Source of the DNA: Pagrus major
Taxonomy: Eukaryota; Chordata; Actinopteri; Spariformes; Sparidae
NCBI RefSeq assembly: GCF_040436345.1
Contig: NC_133234.1
Location: 11,222,446 to 11,286,445, forward strand
Length of the DNA stretch: 64,000 nt
Direction: 5' to 3'
Within the stretch, counting starts at the first letter, position 1. Each line of letters starts with the position of its first letter. This document shows, piece by piece, positions 25,301 through 38,000 of the stretch. The notes beneath the pieces were generated by a model. The model was not told where the DNA came from. It saw only the letters and a list, made by a program, of their open reading frames with translations, and made no database searches. The translations under genes and the position numbers were made by a program.

Positions 25301-28005
25301 CAGCTTCCTGTTGGTAGCCGGTACAAACAGCGAAGAGAATCCAATCAGATGTCATGCCACGACCAAGTGGAGCAGACTGCTTCAAAAAGACTCCCTGAAC
25401 CTGACATGTGTCCTGGATAATTCAAGTCCTTATGTTTTGGAGCAAGGCTGGACACTGAGCATGACTGTGTTTCCTCTGTCCTATCCTCCCAGCGCAGGAG
25501 GAGAAAGCTCCTCCACAAATTTTTCATTCCCGTTCAACAGCCTCCCTGCAGGAGAATCATTAGAAGTTGCACTGCCCCTGGCAGCTGCAGGCGAAGCATC
25601 CTTCCCCATGACAGTTAGCTGCTCGCTCATCTTCTCGCTCTCGAGTCTCCTGGGCAAGGAGGCAGCAAACTTTCATGGTTCGCAGCGTAGCCGCATCAGT
25701 TTGCCCTTGAACACACTGACAGTGGATTGGTTGCACGCCTTACAGGTCAGCAGTCCCATAGCCGCCCAGAAAAAGGCCATGTCTCAGTGCAACAGCACCA
25801 CAACGGATACCATCCAAGCTTTTTTAAACTCACGGATTAAGTGCAGTGGAAGAGGGGAGGGCGGAGGAGAAAATGCCTCGAAACCTGAGCAAGAGCAGTT
25901 TTCAGCAAGCGTCCGGCTGTCGTCAGAGTTAGTGAGAGATATGCTGGTGGGGAAAAGCTCAGGTGTGGACCCTCAGGGGCCAAAATTGGCTCCTCAAAAT
26001 GTGCATGTCTCTCTGCTGGAATGGCTGTTGTCTGAAGGTCCTGGAGAAGTGAGGACAGGACACCAAGGAGACAAGATGAGCCGCTCAGTGGTCCATGCTC
26101 GAGGTCCAAACGGACACACAGTCAAACTGACAGCAAAAGAGGTAAAGAATGATCTAACATTATATTGATGAGTTTAGCCTGTATGTTTGATATGAACAAG
26201 ACAGATGAGTGCTCTGTTGTTCCTCCAGGTAAATGTAGGGGAAGAGACTGTGGGGAAGGAGGAGTCCCTGGCCACAGTGGAGGTTCAGGTTGAGAGCTCA
26301 TCTATAGCAGCGGTGTGTGGACTGCATCATGCTGTGCTGCGCAGGGTACAGGTACAAACACACACACACAAACACACACCACCAGTCATATTTTCAGAGA
26401 AACTTACAGACATTTTTTTCTTATATTTGGACGAGGGGTGTTCTTCAAAGACTAACTCCCATGGTGTTCAAACAGAAGTTTAAACTCAGGCTAGTTGACT
26501 AGTCTAAAAGTAGGAAAACACTCAGAAAACAGTCAAAATTGAGAACTATTTTAGTTTCTTTAAACATAGTCTGAAAAAATGATGCATATCTTACATCTTA
26601 GATTACATCTTAAATGCAACAGTTAACCAGCATTCCCTTAAAGGAATAAAAACAGAAGTGTGTTTTTGGTTGATCAAATGCTTTACTATAATTTTACTAA
26701 ATATTCTGAAAGACATGAAACTTGATATAAACTTGAAATATGTTTTTAAAATACAGTAATAAGGAATTAAAATTATATATCTTATATAAGCAAAAATACG
26801 ACGTATGATAACCATCATTTCTTATACCATGGTATGCTAATACAACCCTATTACAAAACAATGATGCAGCTTTGATCTAGCTAACTCGATGTCTAGTCTT
26901 GATCCGCGTCGAACAAGAGAAGACAGACACTGTTTGTTGCAGTGCTGGTAATTTTATTTTGTTCAGCTTTACAGAATTGGACCTCTTGTTGGTACAGGGA
27001 AATTCAAAAGCAAAGAAAAACACAGAAAAGATATCAAGGTTGATGTTTTGTTTTTCCTCCTCCTTCTGTTGCAAAGCAAGGTGCCAAACGTTTGCAGTTT
27101 CTCTTGCATACTACAAGAGTAACGTGGTGTCCTCATTCACTGCTACCTACTCACTACATAGAGAGTCCTATATAGAGGACTGTATAGTGAGCTCAACGGT
27201 CAAATGAAAATACACTTTTGGACTCATTCGGGTCATTTATATTCCTTCCAGTGCAATGCATGATGTTATATAATGCTTAGTGAGTGACCATTGGTTGTAC
27301 ACTACTTTTCACAATGCATTTGGAGGGCACTACAAAATGGCGAACTCACTGTATAGTGGGTAGTGAGTGATTTCTGACACAGTGACAGAATCAAACATGT
27401 TGGTTGTCGTACTGCCAATTTGGATTGTATGAGAGGGACAGAAATCATCCCCCTTACACATGAACGATGATTAGCTATAGCTATAGTCGTATGTGTCCCT
27501 ACTTTAAGATGCCAAGTTTAATGTGAAATTCCGTCACATTAATTGTCTGCTCTGTTCGTTCACACAGACTCTGTTACAGAGGGCTCCTGAGAGGGCTGCT
27601 TCCACAAAGAGCATCCAGAGTTTAGGTTTGAGACAGGCACTGCAGCGGGCCGAGGTAACAACTAAACAATTGTTCTTCTTCTCATTTATTTATTACCACC
27701 TGTCTTTTTTAAGTAATTAGATACCAATTCATGAACCCATGTTATTCCATTACTTAACACTTTTATAAGACCCAAAAGATTTTTGTTCCTGTCCATGACT
27801 GTGTTTAATTCGAAAGTATCTTGGTGTTATTTCTTCCTGAACTTTCATCTCGTTCCTCCTTCTCTTATGTCAGCACCTGTTACAGCAGATCCAGCAGAGT
27901 CGAGTCTCTGGGGCCTTCGGTGTGGGCGCGTCCACAGGGCAGATGACCCGATCTCTCCTCGCTGTTTACCGAGAACTCAGAGAAAATCCTCTCCTCATAA
28001 TTTAA
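22323..28005 (+). CDS. faap100: Fanconi anemia core complex-associated protein 100
   Basis: Eight coding exons: 22323-22478, 22613-22731, 22866-23776, 24960-25116, 25229-26141, 26229-26351, 27568-27654 and 27874-28005 (TAA). They total 865 residues against about 881 in human FAAP100. Matching landmarks are the N-terminal beta-propeller opening (TGSDEVYVF...KLTAVLQFPGPV...LLYAAC), CGLPDGCLCFLPL, LLSAIGDVCER followed by a helical region, the Ser/Thr-rich CVLDNSSPYVLEQGWTL beta segment, EVQVESSSIAAVCGLHHAVLRR, and the C-terminus LLAVYRELRENPLLII. FAAP100 joins FANCB and FANCL in the catalytic module of the Fanconi core complex, the E3 ligase that monoubiquitinates FANCD2-FANCI at DNA crosslinks. 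ATG 22323 is chosen because the frame further 5' has only non-ATG codons. A frame starting at 24894 uses the wrong phase across intron 4. Confidence 0.95.
27095..27385. repeat. Interspersed repeat in faap100 intron 6
   Basis: Repeated and inverted short blocks (actcactacatagagagtcc, gaggactgtatagtgagctc, cactgtatagtgggtagtga) resemble the teleost 'cactatatagtgcac' DNA-transposon remnants. Exact ends are unclear. No open frame of interest. Confidence 0.4.
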
Positions 28006-28611
28006 ATGCTTACTTTTTTTATCGAGCTGAGCCTACACAGCTGCCCTCGACCTTGTTCAGTGTTGTGTAACCTACCTTTGCAGCTGATTGGGGAAAAATG
28101 TCCATGATCTATTGTAAATGTACTTTTGTATCACTAAACGATTGTTAACATTCATGGTTATTCTCATGTGTCTCATTATTTTCCATTATTATTAAGCTGT
28201 TGCACATATTCCACAGCTCTAATTGTAATTATTATCACCCATATCATTGTTTTTTATTAGTTGTGTGCTTCAGCTTAACTTCTCTTTTATGAACCGTTAC
28301 ATCCAGCACAAGGTGACCGAAGGGCTCAGGTGCAGTAAAAATATATGCAATTACAGTCGGAATGGAAAAACTGCCTTACAGCTGGGTAAAGGTCCTGCAG
28401 TTCACATGTGTCAGACACGTAGGCGTAACCGTGACGCAGGACCACATGTCCTGGACAATAGTTGTTCTCTCCTTATGTGGTCAGCCTTCAAATGTATTAT
28501 GTAGTCTGCTTTGCCTTGCCCTCTTTGTAACAGCAGTTGTTGCAGAAAACATACATCTCAGGTGTTTTTCAAGACATTCCACTTGTTTCTCAACACAAGG
28601 AGGGATTAAAG

Positions 28612-28700
28612 CAGGGGTCTTGAACATTTTTCAGGTCAAGGACCCCTTAGCTAATAGAGATACAGAGCAAGGACCCCCCACTACATACAGTATATTGTAT
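28612..28700 (+). repeat. Interspersed repeat 'ggggtcttgaac...ggacccc'
   Basis: The segment 'attaaagcaggggtcttgaa ... caaggaccccttagc' also occurs in inverse orientation at about 60330-60412 ('ttaggggtccttgacatgaa'). Two copies in one window with no gene association suggest a dispersed element. Boundaries are approximate. Confidence 0.4.
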
Positions 28701-30084
28701 AAAATGATGTTGCTGGACCTACAACAATGTATCGTAAGCTGGCCTATATGTTTAAATAATACATAATATTATGTTTATGATTAAAGCAAGAGTGAGATTC
28801 CTAAGAGAGACAATGTCTTTAGAATGTAATAATACACATCTATTATAAATCCAAAGCGAATGCAGCGTTTATTTTTTAAATATAGTTTAAATCTCTCAGG
28901 TTTCAAACATTACAGAGCAGTACCAGACCTTCCAGTGTTAGCTGACAGAGCATTGAGGGGCTCTTGTGTCTAGAGCAAAAACCATTTATTGATTCATTGT
29001 CAGTTATTGAATTAATTGCCAACTATATTGTTCAACTGTTTGAGTAGTTTTAAAGAAGAAAAAGTATCTGAAAAGCTTTGGGTGACTCAAAAGGCCTGAG
29101 TTAATACTGTATTTTCTTCCACTATAAATTGTTCCCTAATTTTATCACACTATTATACTAAGTCAGAGCTGTTGTCATTTTTGTGAAAGACATACGTGCA
29201 CAACAATGTATGTAGGCTTTAAAATGTCTTCTGATGTTCAGCATCTGCGGCACCCCATCTGAAAAATGAAGGTAAAATGTCACATCGTCTCCATTAGGTG
29301 GCAGTGATGTGACTTTAAAACAGCCAAACCTTAATGATGCTGTAAGGCTTCATCTGATTCAACCACTTTCCTTCATGTTCACATTAGTGACACTGACCTG
29401 GAATTTTAGAAAGGAAACACGTATGAGGCCTGTTTCAACTTTCAGAGAGTCTTATGTGAAGTGTTGCAGACTGATAGATTTGTGTGAGTGATCATTGTGT
29501 TGTTTGTGTTGTCATCTCTCCTGAGAGAGTCTATCAGCTCATCCACCAGAAACGGACCAAAAAGCAAACCAGTAAAACAATGACCATGACTGGTGAGAAA
29601 CTGATGGTATCTTCTGCTATCATCACAGCAACATCAATACCTTCGTCACAGAAACAGCAGCAGTGACAGCCACTGGCATCCACATCTCGACAGCTGCTGC
29701 AGGTTCTGCAGGCCACATGTCTCTGCTTCCTACACAGATGCTGGCCTGGCCCAGAGTATATAAAGATGCTATGGACATTAGTTAATACAGTAATAATAAT
29801 AAACTAACAGTTAATTAATACAATACAATAACATTAAGTAAGGGTTTAAAGGGGCAATTTGTAAAATATGGTCAGGATTTAAAGCTGCTGTAGTTGATAT
29901 ATTTCTATTTAAAAAAGGGTTAAATAGCTCTATAATCCAACAGTAATCACTGTTATAGAGTGTTTGGTCAGTAACCCATGACTCTCCTCCCCCTGCTTAT
30001 GCTGTAAAAGAGAAAAGAAATGTATCCCTGCCCACTTCATCCAATCAGGACAGAGAACTCCATGCCATGTCTTACTGCTGCACG

Positions 30085-30122
30085 TTCTATTCTATTCTAT
30101 TCTATTCTATTCTATTCTATTC
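30085..30122. repeat. (TTCTA)n microsatellite
   Basis: About seven perfect units of a pentanucleotide, inside a larger repeat-rich block with a TIR family 1 core (GTTAGCATGCTAAC) at 30321-30334. Confidence 0.9.
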
Positions 30123-30289
30123 ATGTGGTGAGTAGAGAAGAGGGAGGGGATTGCTAACTGCAAAAGGGACAGGAAGTTAGCTGAAACGATGACAACACTT
30201 ACAGCAGCTGTAAGTTTAAAACATTCAAAAATGAACTATTGTCAACAAAGTGTGACCAAACGATGTTGTTGTTGTGTCAAAATCGTCTA

Positions 30290-30400
30290 TATGTACTGTG
30301 TTTCAGAGATGTCTACTGAAGTTAGCATGCTAACCAGCTAGCCCTGTCTTGTCCTTGCTTGTAATACCACTTTGTACTGCAAGAGGTGAGTCTGAAAGCC
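30290..30400 (+). mobile_element. TIR family 1, partial copy
   Basis: Contains the core GTTAGCATGCTAACCAGCTA at 30321-30340, then a stretch whose reverse complement matches the 'gcagtacaaagtagtattat' segment of the composite repeat at 13.4 kb. The outer TIRs are not clear, so this is a fragment or a diverged subfamily. Confidence 0.5.
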
Positions 30401-31388
30401 CCCATAGTTTCAGCTGGGACATGTAAAAGCGTTAGCTACTTAGTCTAAAAAGTAAACAAAGTAAACTCACAAAATATCAAGAAAGAAATTCAAGTTCCTC
30501 TGTTTTACCAAAGTAACAAGCTTAATTGCCTAATTTTGTTGAAATAAATCCTGAATCCACAGCGTAAGGAGTGAAAATATTCCAGTTCTTGATGCTGTTT
30601 TCACCCAATGCTCCTCTGCCGCTTCATGCCTCTCCTGTCTTTGCCTGCCATGTCTTCTTGTTCCCAGAGTCATAGTCCTGGTAAGGGCCGCTGTAAATCG
30701 CCTCCATCCCCTGTCTTCAAACTGACTTCCTTTGGTCTCAGAGGCTGTATTCAGTCCTAGTCTGGTGTCCAGCCGTGATCACAGGAAGGCTGGTTGACGG
30801 AGACCTATTGCCTGTGGTTACTCCCTGGTCATCTGAGGTTGCAATATAGGCAATATTATATTTCAGTATTAGTATTAGTATAGTAAGTGTTACCCTGAAA
30901 CAAAACATAACCAGACATATAAGTGTATTTTGGATCTTTATGTTCATGAGAGGAAGAAGAAATGTAGAAAAACATAATGGAGGGAAAAATGATGAAGGCT
31001 GAATAATCCTATTAGTGCTGCTACCGGCACATGAGACTTGGTGACAGTCTTCTACTGTTTCTACAGCTGACTACTACACCCAGTCATTCTTGTGTGCTAG
31101 TAATCATCATTAGACACCAGTACCATACTAATGACCTGAACTCCACTTACAGGTGACCTCACTTCTAATGTCTGTCTCAAATTGCACCCTGATTTGTTGT
31201 AGGCTACTTCTTCAGCTGGATGAGTGTCATTACACACCTGTTTGACCACTTCTGTTGCCCTGTTGTAAATAATGTAATACCTGAAAGCCTGGTTGACATG
31301 TCACACTGATGTTTGGTTTCACTGCATAAATCTACAGGTCTTTATTGAAAGAAGGTTTTTTTAATCTGTAGTTTAGCATCAAACAATA

Positions 31389-31748
31389 GTTAAAGGTGCA
31401 TTATGTAAGAATTGGCCACCTGTTGAATTCATACTCAGAATAAATAGAGAGCAACATGTCATCTGAGTAACTGCTGCTAACTGAAGCTGCCATTAGCTAG
31501 TTAGCTTAGTTAGCCGTGCAGCTAGCGGTCGGGAGCATGAAGCACCAGAAGAGTGTTTACACAGCTAGTCCAGGAGTTTTGGACTGGGAGTGGGCTAGCT
31601 GGTTAGCATGCTAAATATGCTTTGCCACACAATAGATAGATAAATAGACGTTATAATGTCAAAACTGTTATTCCTTCACATTAACTGATCATTTTACTGG
31701 AGTTTTAAATGTTTTCAGCCACAATTCTTACATATTGCACCTTTACTT
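31389..31748 (-). mobile_element. TIR family 1 element, inverted copy
   Basis: The left end is gttaaaggtgcattatgtaa and the right end is cttacatattgcaccttta. The inner core reads GGTTAGCATGCTAA at about 31611-31624 and is preceded by gggctagct, so the orientation is opposite to the 15.0 and 18.3 kb copies. Confidence 0.68.
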
Positions 31749-32069
31749 ACAAAAAAAAATCTAAAAGAACAACACAAACACTCTGAAGTTCATTCACACT
31801 AATTCTGCTGTTTGAGATCAAGCACCGACTCGAAAGTTCACTTTGTCAAGACGTTTCTTGGCTGAATCAGTTCCTCTTCTTGCACCTTCTCCCCCGTATG
31901 AGTCAGTTATCCCTGTGAGTTCACTGTCACCACCTCTTTGTAACAGTAAGGAGGAAAAAAGTGGGATGCAATGAGTACAGGCTGATGAGTAACTGTCTTT
32001 CACCAGAGTTAACTCAACAACGAGAAGAGTCAATGTCAGGTTTCGTGTCAGGACTAATACTGGATTGAA

Positions 32070-35000
32070 TCAATACTCCCACAGGGCTGAGCTGCTCAGG
32101 CTGTGTCCGTCTCCTTTCAGAGTGCCTCCCTGGTCTCCACGCAGGTATTTTCCGTTCTTGCCACGGATTGCGAGGCGACCGTGCTCAAGGAGCTCGAGGG
32201 AGAAATCTTCAGGGACCTCGCCGTCAGAGCACACCAGCCCGGCACTGTTCACATACCAGAACCGGCCATCCACACCTTCAGGATTAAAAGGCAGATACAG
32301 TCAGCCACAACAGAAATGTGTTTATGATACAATTATAGGGTTTACATTAGTTTGAATGACCATTTTTCATTGCTGAAACACAAATTTATGTCAGAGCTGG
32401 TCGCAAAAAAGAAAGCAGGAGTTAAATCAATCTTGTTTGAGAGGGTACACCCTGACCTTTAATATGGTAGGCCCCATTACTGAACTGCAGGGTGAAAATG
32501 TCATAGACTGATCGGCTGGCGTCCAGAGTGTTGGAGTTCCTGTGGTGGCAGATGAATCCGTTCTCTCCTCTCAGGATCAGCATGGGTCGGTTGATCAGTT
32601 TCAAAGTGAGCTGCTCGTCCTCGCCTGACAAAGGGTGACGGCAGAATGATGGAGACACATCAGAGGAAACACAAGAGGAGTCAGAGGCCGGGTTTGAGGG
32701 AGGAGGTACATCAGTGTAGAGAATGGAGGAGGAGAACAAAACCTGAAATGGTGTGATACCTGTGGAATCACTGACGGCGAGCAGCTGGCCGTTCTTCTTG
32801 ATGCAGATGTATTTTCCATTGTTAGCTTTTAGTGCCACCTTCTGGCCGAGCCACTCCACTGAAAACATGGTGTTTGCTGACCTGCAGGAGGGCATGAACA
32901 AAGAGAAAATGAGGGTTTACTTGCCATTACATGGTCTTGGAAATAATGATTGATGATTGATGATTACATGTTTAGTGCAAATGCAAGACTTAAAAAGTTA
33001 AAGCAGGCCAACAAAGAGAGAAGTAAGTTTCTATTAAATCAGATTTGCCAATAAAATATTATTTTTATTCTTTCAGTTGTAGGCATCAATCACTTCTCTA
33101 TCCAATTGATTAAATTCCATGACTGACTTGCATTTTCAGTGAGACATTGTCTTCCGTGCTGTGACAGAGTTGCATTATTCTTTCAGTAAGCATCCGTGGT
33201 AACACTAACCAACATTGATAAATGGTAAATTAAAGTAAAAAAAATAGTTAATCAAACTTTAGTTATTTAAATGTTAACAAACAGTGAAGTGCTTTATGAA
33301 CCAATTATTAAATGATTTTTAGGGTTCATAAACATCAGTTGCAACTTCTCAATAAACAACTGCCTGATAAATGGTTTATAAAGCATTTCATTGTTTGTTT
33401 AACATTGAAATAACTATGAACTAAAGTTTAATTAACTATAGATTTACCATTTAGTAATGACGGTTACATGGTGTTACGACTCAGTTGACATCTGAGTGGT
33501 GACACCATGTAACCATCTGTGTGATTAAAGGGAAACATTAATGTTTTGATGATGAAGGGAAAAAAAGGTCATTATAAACTTAATGACTTTGAGCCAAGGA
33601 CGTAGTGTTATGTTGCAGAACAGATGTTTTTGTATAAACATATCTGTGCTATAAAATGCAGAACTGACACATAAGGTTACTGATGTATTCATTCGATATG
33701 AGAGCATTCACTCACACTTCAGTGGCAGTACTCTGGATACCTCCGTGGGCCACCAGAGCCCAGTAGTTCCCTTGGCTGGTGCGGAATGTACACTTCTTGG
33801 TTTCCTTGTCAATCTCCATCTGAAATGTCTCCATGTCCGTCTCGTCTTCCTGATTGGCTGCGAGGCTTACTCCTGGGAGGGGCATAGCAGGCACATCATG
33901 TCATTAAATCTTCAGAAATCATGAAAAACTTAAGGATGCTCATGTAATGCTCATATTCCATTTTAGTCATTTCTTGCAGTGTTATATGTAACATATGTGC
34001 AATTACTGCAGAACAAGTTGTAATATTACAACATTTACGACTTGCATGAGGGGTGAAGTTTTGAGCTCCACTGCAGACCTGTTTTCTTTTCCTCTCAGTG
34101 GCAAGTCAAAATAGTTTGGGGAAAAGGCGACATGGCAGCTCGCTAATCAGTTTGTATTGTTATGTTTAGCTTGGCCCAGCATGACAGAGTTAGTAATCAC
34201 GTCTGATCCTGGGATGTTAGGTTATTTTTAAGCGGTTCCATCTTCCACTGATCTGATGTGCCAAGCATACAGCTTCCTGAGGCTGAATACATTGTCACTG
34301 ATTGTGGTTCTGGATGCATTCATGGACAGAATACACAGTAGATAAAATAAATATACTAAATGTGCCCATGCAGGAAAATCTTACAGAGCCGAGCTATCAC
34401 ACACTAAATGTTTGGAATGCATGTTTTGCACAGTAATGTCTCATCAGCTATGCAGAGATAACACTGTCAACCCAACAAAAATCACACCTCTGAGTGTCTA
34501 ACATTTTATAGGAACCAATTATTTTAACATAACAAACACAAAAAGCAAAGGAACACGCACTAAATCACCTGGGAATGCAAACACAGTGACATCCACACTT
34601 CTCTGCTTTGATTTGCACCTTTGCTTATTTGAGAAGTCATTTTGTGATTACTATTTCAACTGTTAGCATTATGATAAATGTTGGCAGAAAAGACAACAAT
34701 TGTTTATCACCACCAACAGACAGATTGCAAAGAGCTACGTAAATCCCAAATGAGTTGCATCACAGAAAATCTCAATACATTTTCCTAATCCTTTAACAAC
34801 ACCAATCTGTGTGCCTCACCCTCCTCTCATCTGGTCATCCCTCTCTACCTTCCCTCCCTTCCCCCATCCCTCCCTCCCTCCTTGCCCCTGACCCCCTCCC
34901 ACCATCACCCCACCTCCGGCACTGCCTATCTGCCCTCTTCTCAGCGGGGCTCTGATATAATCAGCTTTCAAGTGCTACCCAGTCCAATCCCTCAATCCCC

Positions 35001-38000
35001 TCAATAAAAGAATAAAGGAAAAACAGGAAAAGACCTGAGGATTTTATGGTGCACACTTAGCAGGACGTACAGATAATTACCAAACGCTCTCAACCCTAAG
35101 CTATGAATGACCAAGCATATGGCAAACATGCTAAAAATGTAAAAGCATTAACTAGCTACTATATATTGTTATGTGTAGCTTAAAGGATACTCATGTACAT
35201 CTGGGTATTTTTGTTTAAAAAAAATAACAACCAAACTATTTGAGAAAAGTGCCTTAAAAAATAAAAAAGATAATTTTTAGAATGAAACTTTAGGAATGGA
35301 GGTTTTATGGTAACTGCAACTGACTGCACTGGAAAGCTGCAGAAAAAATACATTTTGTCCTAAAAAACTATGATTCAATGGGTTACAAAGAAAGAATCTA
35401 AACAACAGTAAGTACCTAGTAGTTCTGTTTACGCACAGCAGTGCTGTGATCTAATGCTAACGCTAGTGTGCTAACATGCCCGTTAGAGGAAGCCTAAATG
35501 TACATTGATGACTGTGTCACATGTCTACTCACTCTGTATGTAAATGTAAAATGGTATTCATTTAATGCCGCAATGTATGTTTATCATGCTCAACTAATTT
35601 AGCATAGTAGCAAGTTAACCATTGCTAACCATTAGCACTAAACATAGGTACAGTTAAAGCTTATTTTAATGTCATTAGATATGCAGGTATGTTGTCTGTT
35701 GATGGTGCTTGACCATTAATGTCAGAGTTCAATGGCAATATATCCACCACTTTTCAATCTGGACCAAACTGATGGATCAACCAACAGACCAACAATGCAA
35801 ACCATAGAGCCAGGCTGCTAACATGGATAAAAGCCAAACAAGATATTGTGTGCATGTTCTAAATGAGACTGACCCAGGTTTCTCCCATATTTATATTATA
35901 TGTTCTTGGAGAATCACAAGAAATAATCCTGAGTTTACCATGATAGGCTGCATCAAGTTATTTAAGGCAACTTAACACGCACATAGATTACATCTGCATA
36001 ATCCAACACAGATGCACATACAAGTACCAATTTGAAAGGCCTGGTTACAGCACAGTTTTATAATAATAATAATAATCATAATAATAATAATAATAAAAAT
36101 AAAAATAAAAATTAAAATAAACAATTCTAACTTTAAAACAACATTTTATACCAGGTGTTCAGCCCTAGCTTCTGGTTCAATACAGAGTAATTCTCCGCTA
36201 TTCTATGATTCTTTTGTGGCATTTTTCTTTTAATTTGATATCTGAGCGTAGATACAGTCTGCAGGAGGAAGAAAGGGGATCACATGCGACAAAGATGTCA
36301 TGGTTACTGAGCCACTGGGACGCTTTAATCACATCTTATTCACACCCGATAAACTAGGTATCATGAGGTCTTACAACTGGTTAAATTATCATTGATCTTA
36401 AGTGCATTTGAAGAATACATTTCTGCCCCTCCACTCTGCACCCATGCCTGGGGGCCCATCACTCTCATTCTCGCTCATCCCGACTCAATGTCATGCTTTG
36501 TCTACCTATTCCATGTGTCCATTTCACACTAATTCAACCCAGAAATGATCCTCCGACAGGGCTCAGCTGGGACCTCAGCGACGCTATCTGATAGATGAGA
36601 GGCGAGGAGGCAGAGGAAGGAGAGAAGGATGGAGGAAGAGAACGAAACAGAGAACAGGGGGAGAAAGCGATTAGATATGCTGAAATCCAAGCCAGCAATC
36701 TGAAGGTATCAATGGCTGTGTTGATGACCATCTTTGACACACCGGTTGGTCAAGCATACAAAATAAGATGTCATCATAGCCACGATCGCTGATAAACTAT
36801 GCACAGTACACAGACACAAAAACACACATAGGTAACATCAGCGGTGGCACATTTTGGATCAGACCCCAGATCCAGCTCCACTTTCTGTCCTACCTGCAGC
36901 CTGCAAGTGGAGCAAGCCTAACTAATCCATCAGCGATAGATGGCTCTGACATCTATTATTAATGGTAAGCTGATGCCACTATCCCCCTGTTCCTTATTTT
37001 CCTCTTTCTTCCAATCCTTCATCCTTCACAACTACATTTTCTGTTGTTTTTTTAGTTCAGTCCATTCATTTTTCCCCTCACTTATCTGTCCTGTATGTGT
37101 CTGTGCACGCATGCATCGTGTGTATGTGTGTATTTGTGTTGCGTTCATGTGTGTTAATGGAAAGTTTGTGTCTCTGGACTATCATCTCCTTTTCACTTTC
37201 AGGGCAGAGTGGACCACTTAGGCCTGAGGAACACAGGGAGGTGATGAGAGACATGATGACAGATCTACATGACACACAAAGACACACACACGCACACACA
37301 CTGCAGACAGAAAATACTGTATCCCACTGCAGCCTCTCTTTAACACTTTTACATCTAAATTCATGCTCTACCTCATAACAGCTGACCCTCTTTTATTGCT
37401 AACCCATTTACTGCATTGCCACTCGCTTTAAAATAGATGGCCAACATGACTCCTCTGCACTAAATGGAGCAGAAACAAAGGTACTAATTTATGTGTAAAG
37501 ACAGGTGACATTAGGGAGGATGAAGTCTCCACACCTACTCCTATTGTCCTAAAGTCCTCTGAGAGCTGAATCCTCCCTGCTCTGCTTTCCATTTTCTCGT
37601 TCTTTAATCATCATGTTGAAAACCAGAGGCAAAAAGGCATAGTTACCCAAGTACTGAAGGATTTTGAGGTCCTAGTGTGTCAGGATTTTCCATTTTGTGC
37701 TTTTGTCCCACTTTTAGTCAAATTTTACAATTTAACCTTTCACATCTTTCACCAAATATAGATTTTTTTCTAGGTCTGTTGCAAACTATCATCCATTCTC
37801 CCTGACTTTATTTTAGTCAGTGTTACCAGGTTTTCCCATTGCAAGCACATACACAACAAATTGCTGGGAAGTTGGGAAACCAGGGAAAGTCAGGTAATGT
37901 CTTGCATGGCCATTTAAAGGTGCAATAGTTAGGAATCTTGGTTGATAAATTAACTAAAATTCAATGTGAAGGAATAACAGTTTGGATGTTATGACGTCTA

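Larger units (their letters stand above)
28006..32069. other. faap100 / fscn2 convergent intergenic region
   Basis: This holds both 3' UTRs. An AATAAA on the minus strand at about 31336-31342 is a possible fscn2 polyadenylation signal. It also contains interspersed repeats at about 28612-28700, 29846-30400 and 31389-31748 and a (TTCTA)n microsatellite. A CTCF-like motif (CCATTAGGTGGCAG) is at 29291-29304. A 60-codon frame near 29484 has no family resemblance. Confidence 0.5.

Noticed and set aside
29484-29666. 60-codon frame that could be a terminal exon
   Set aside because: An acceptor-like site can be imagined, but the Lys/Thr/Gln-rich product matches nothing and lies between two complete convergent genes.
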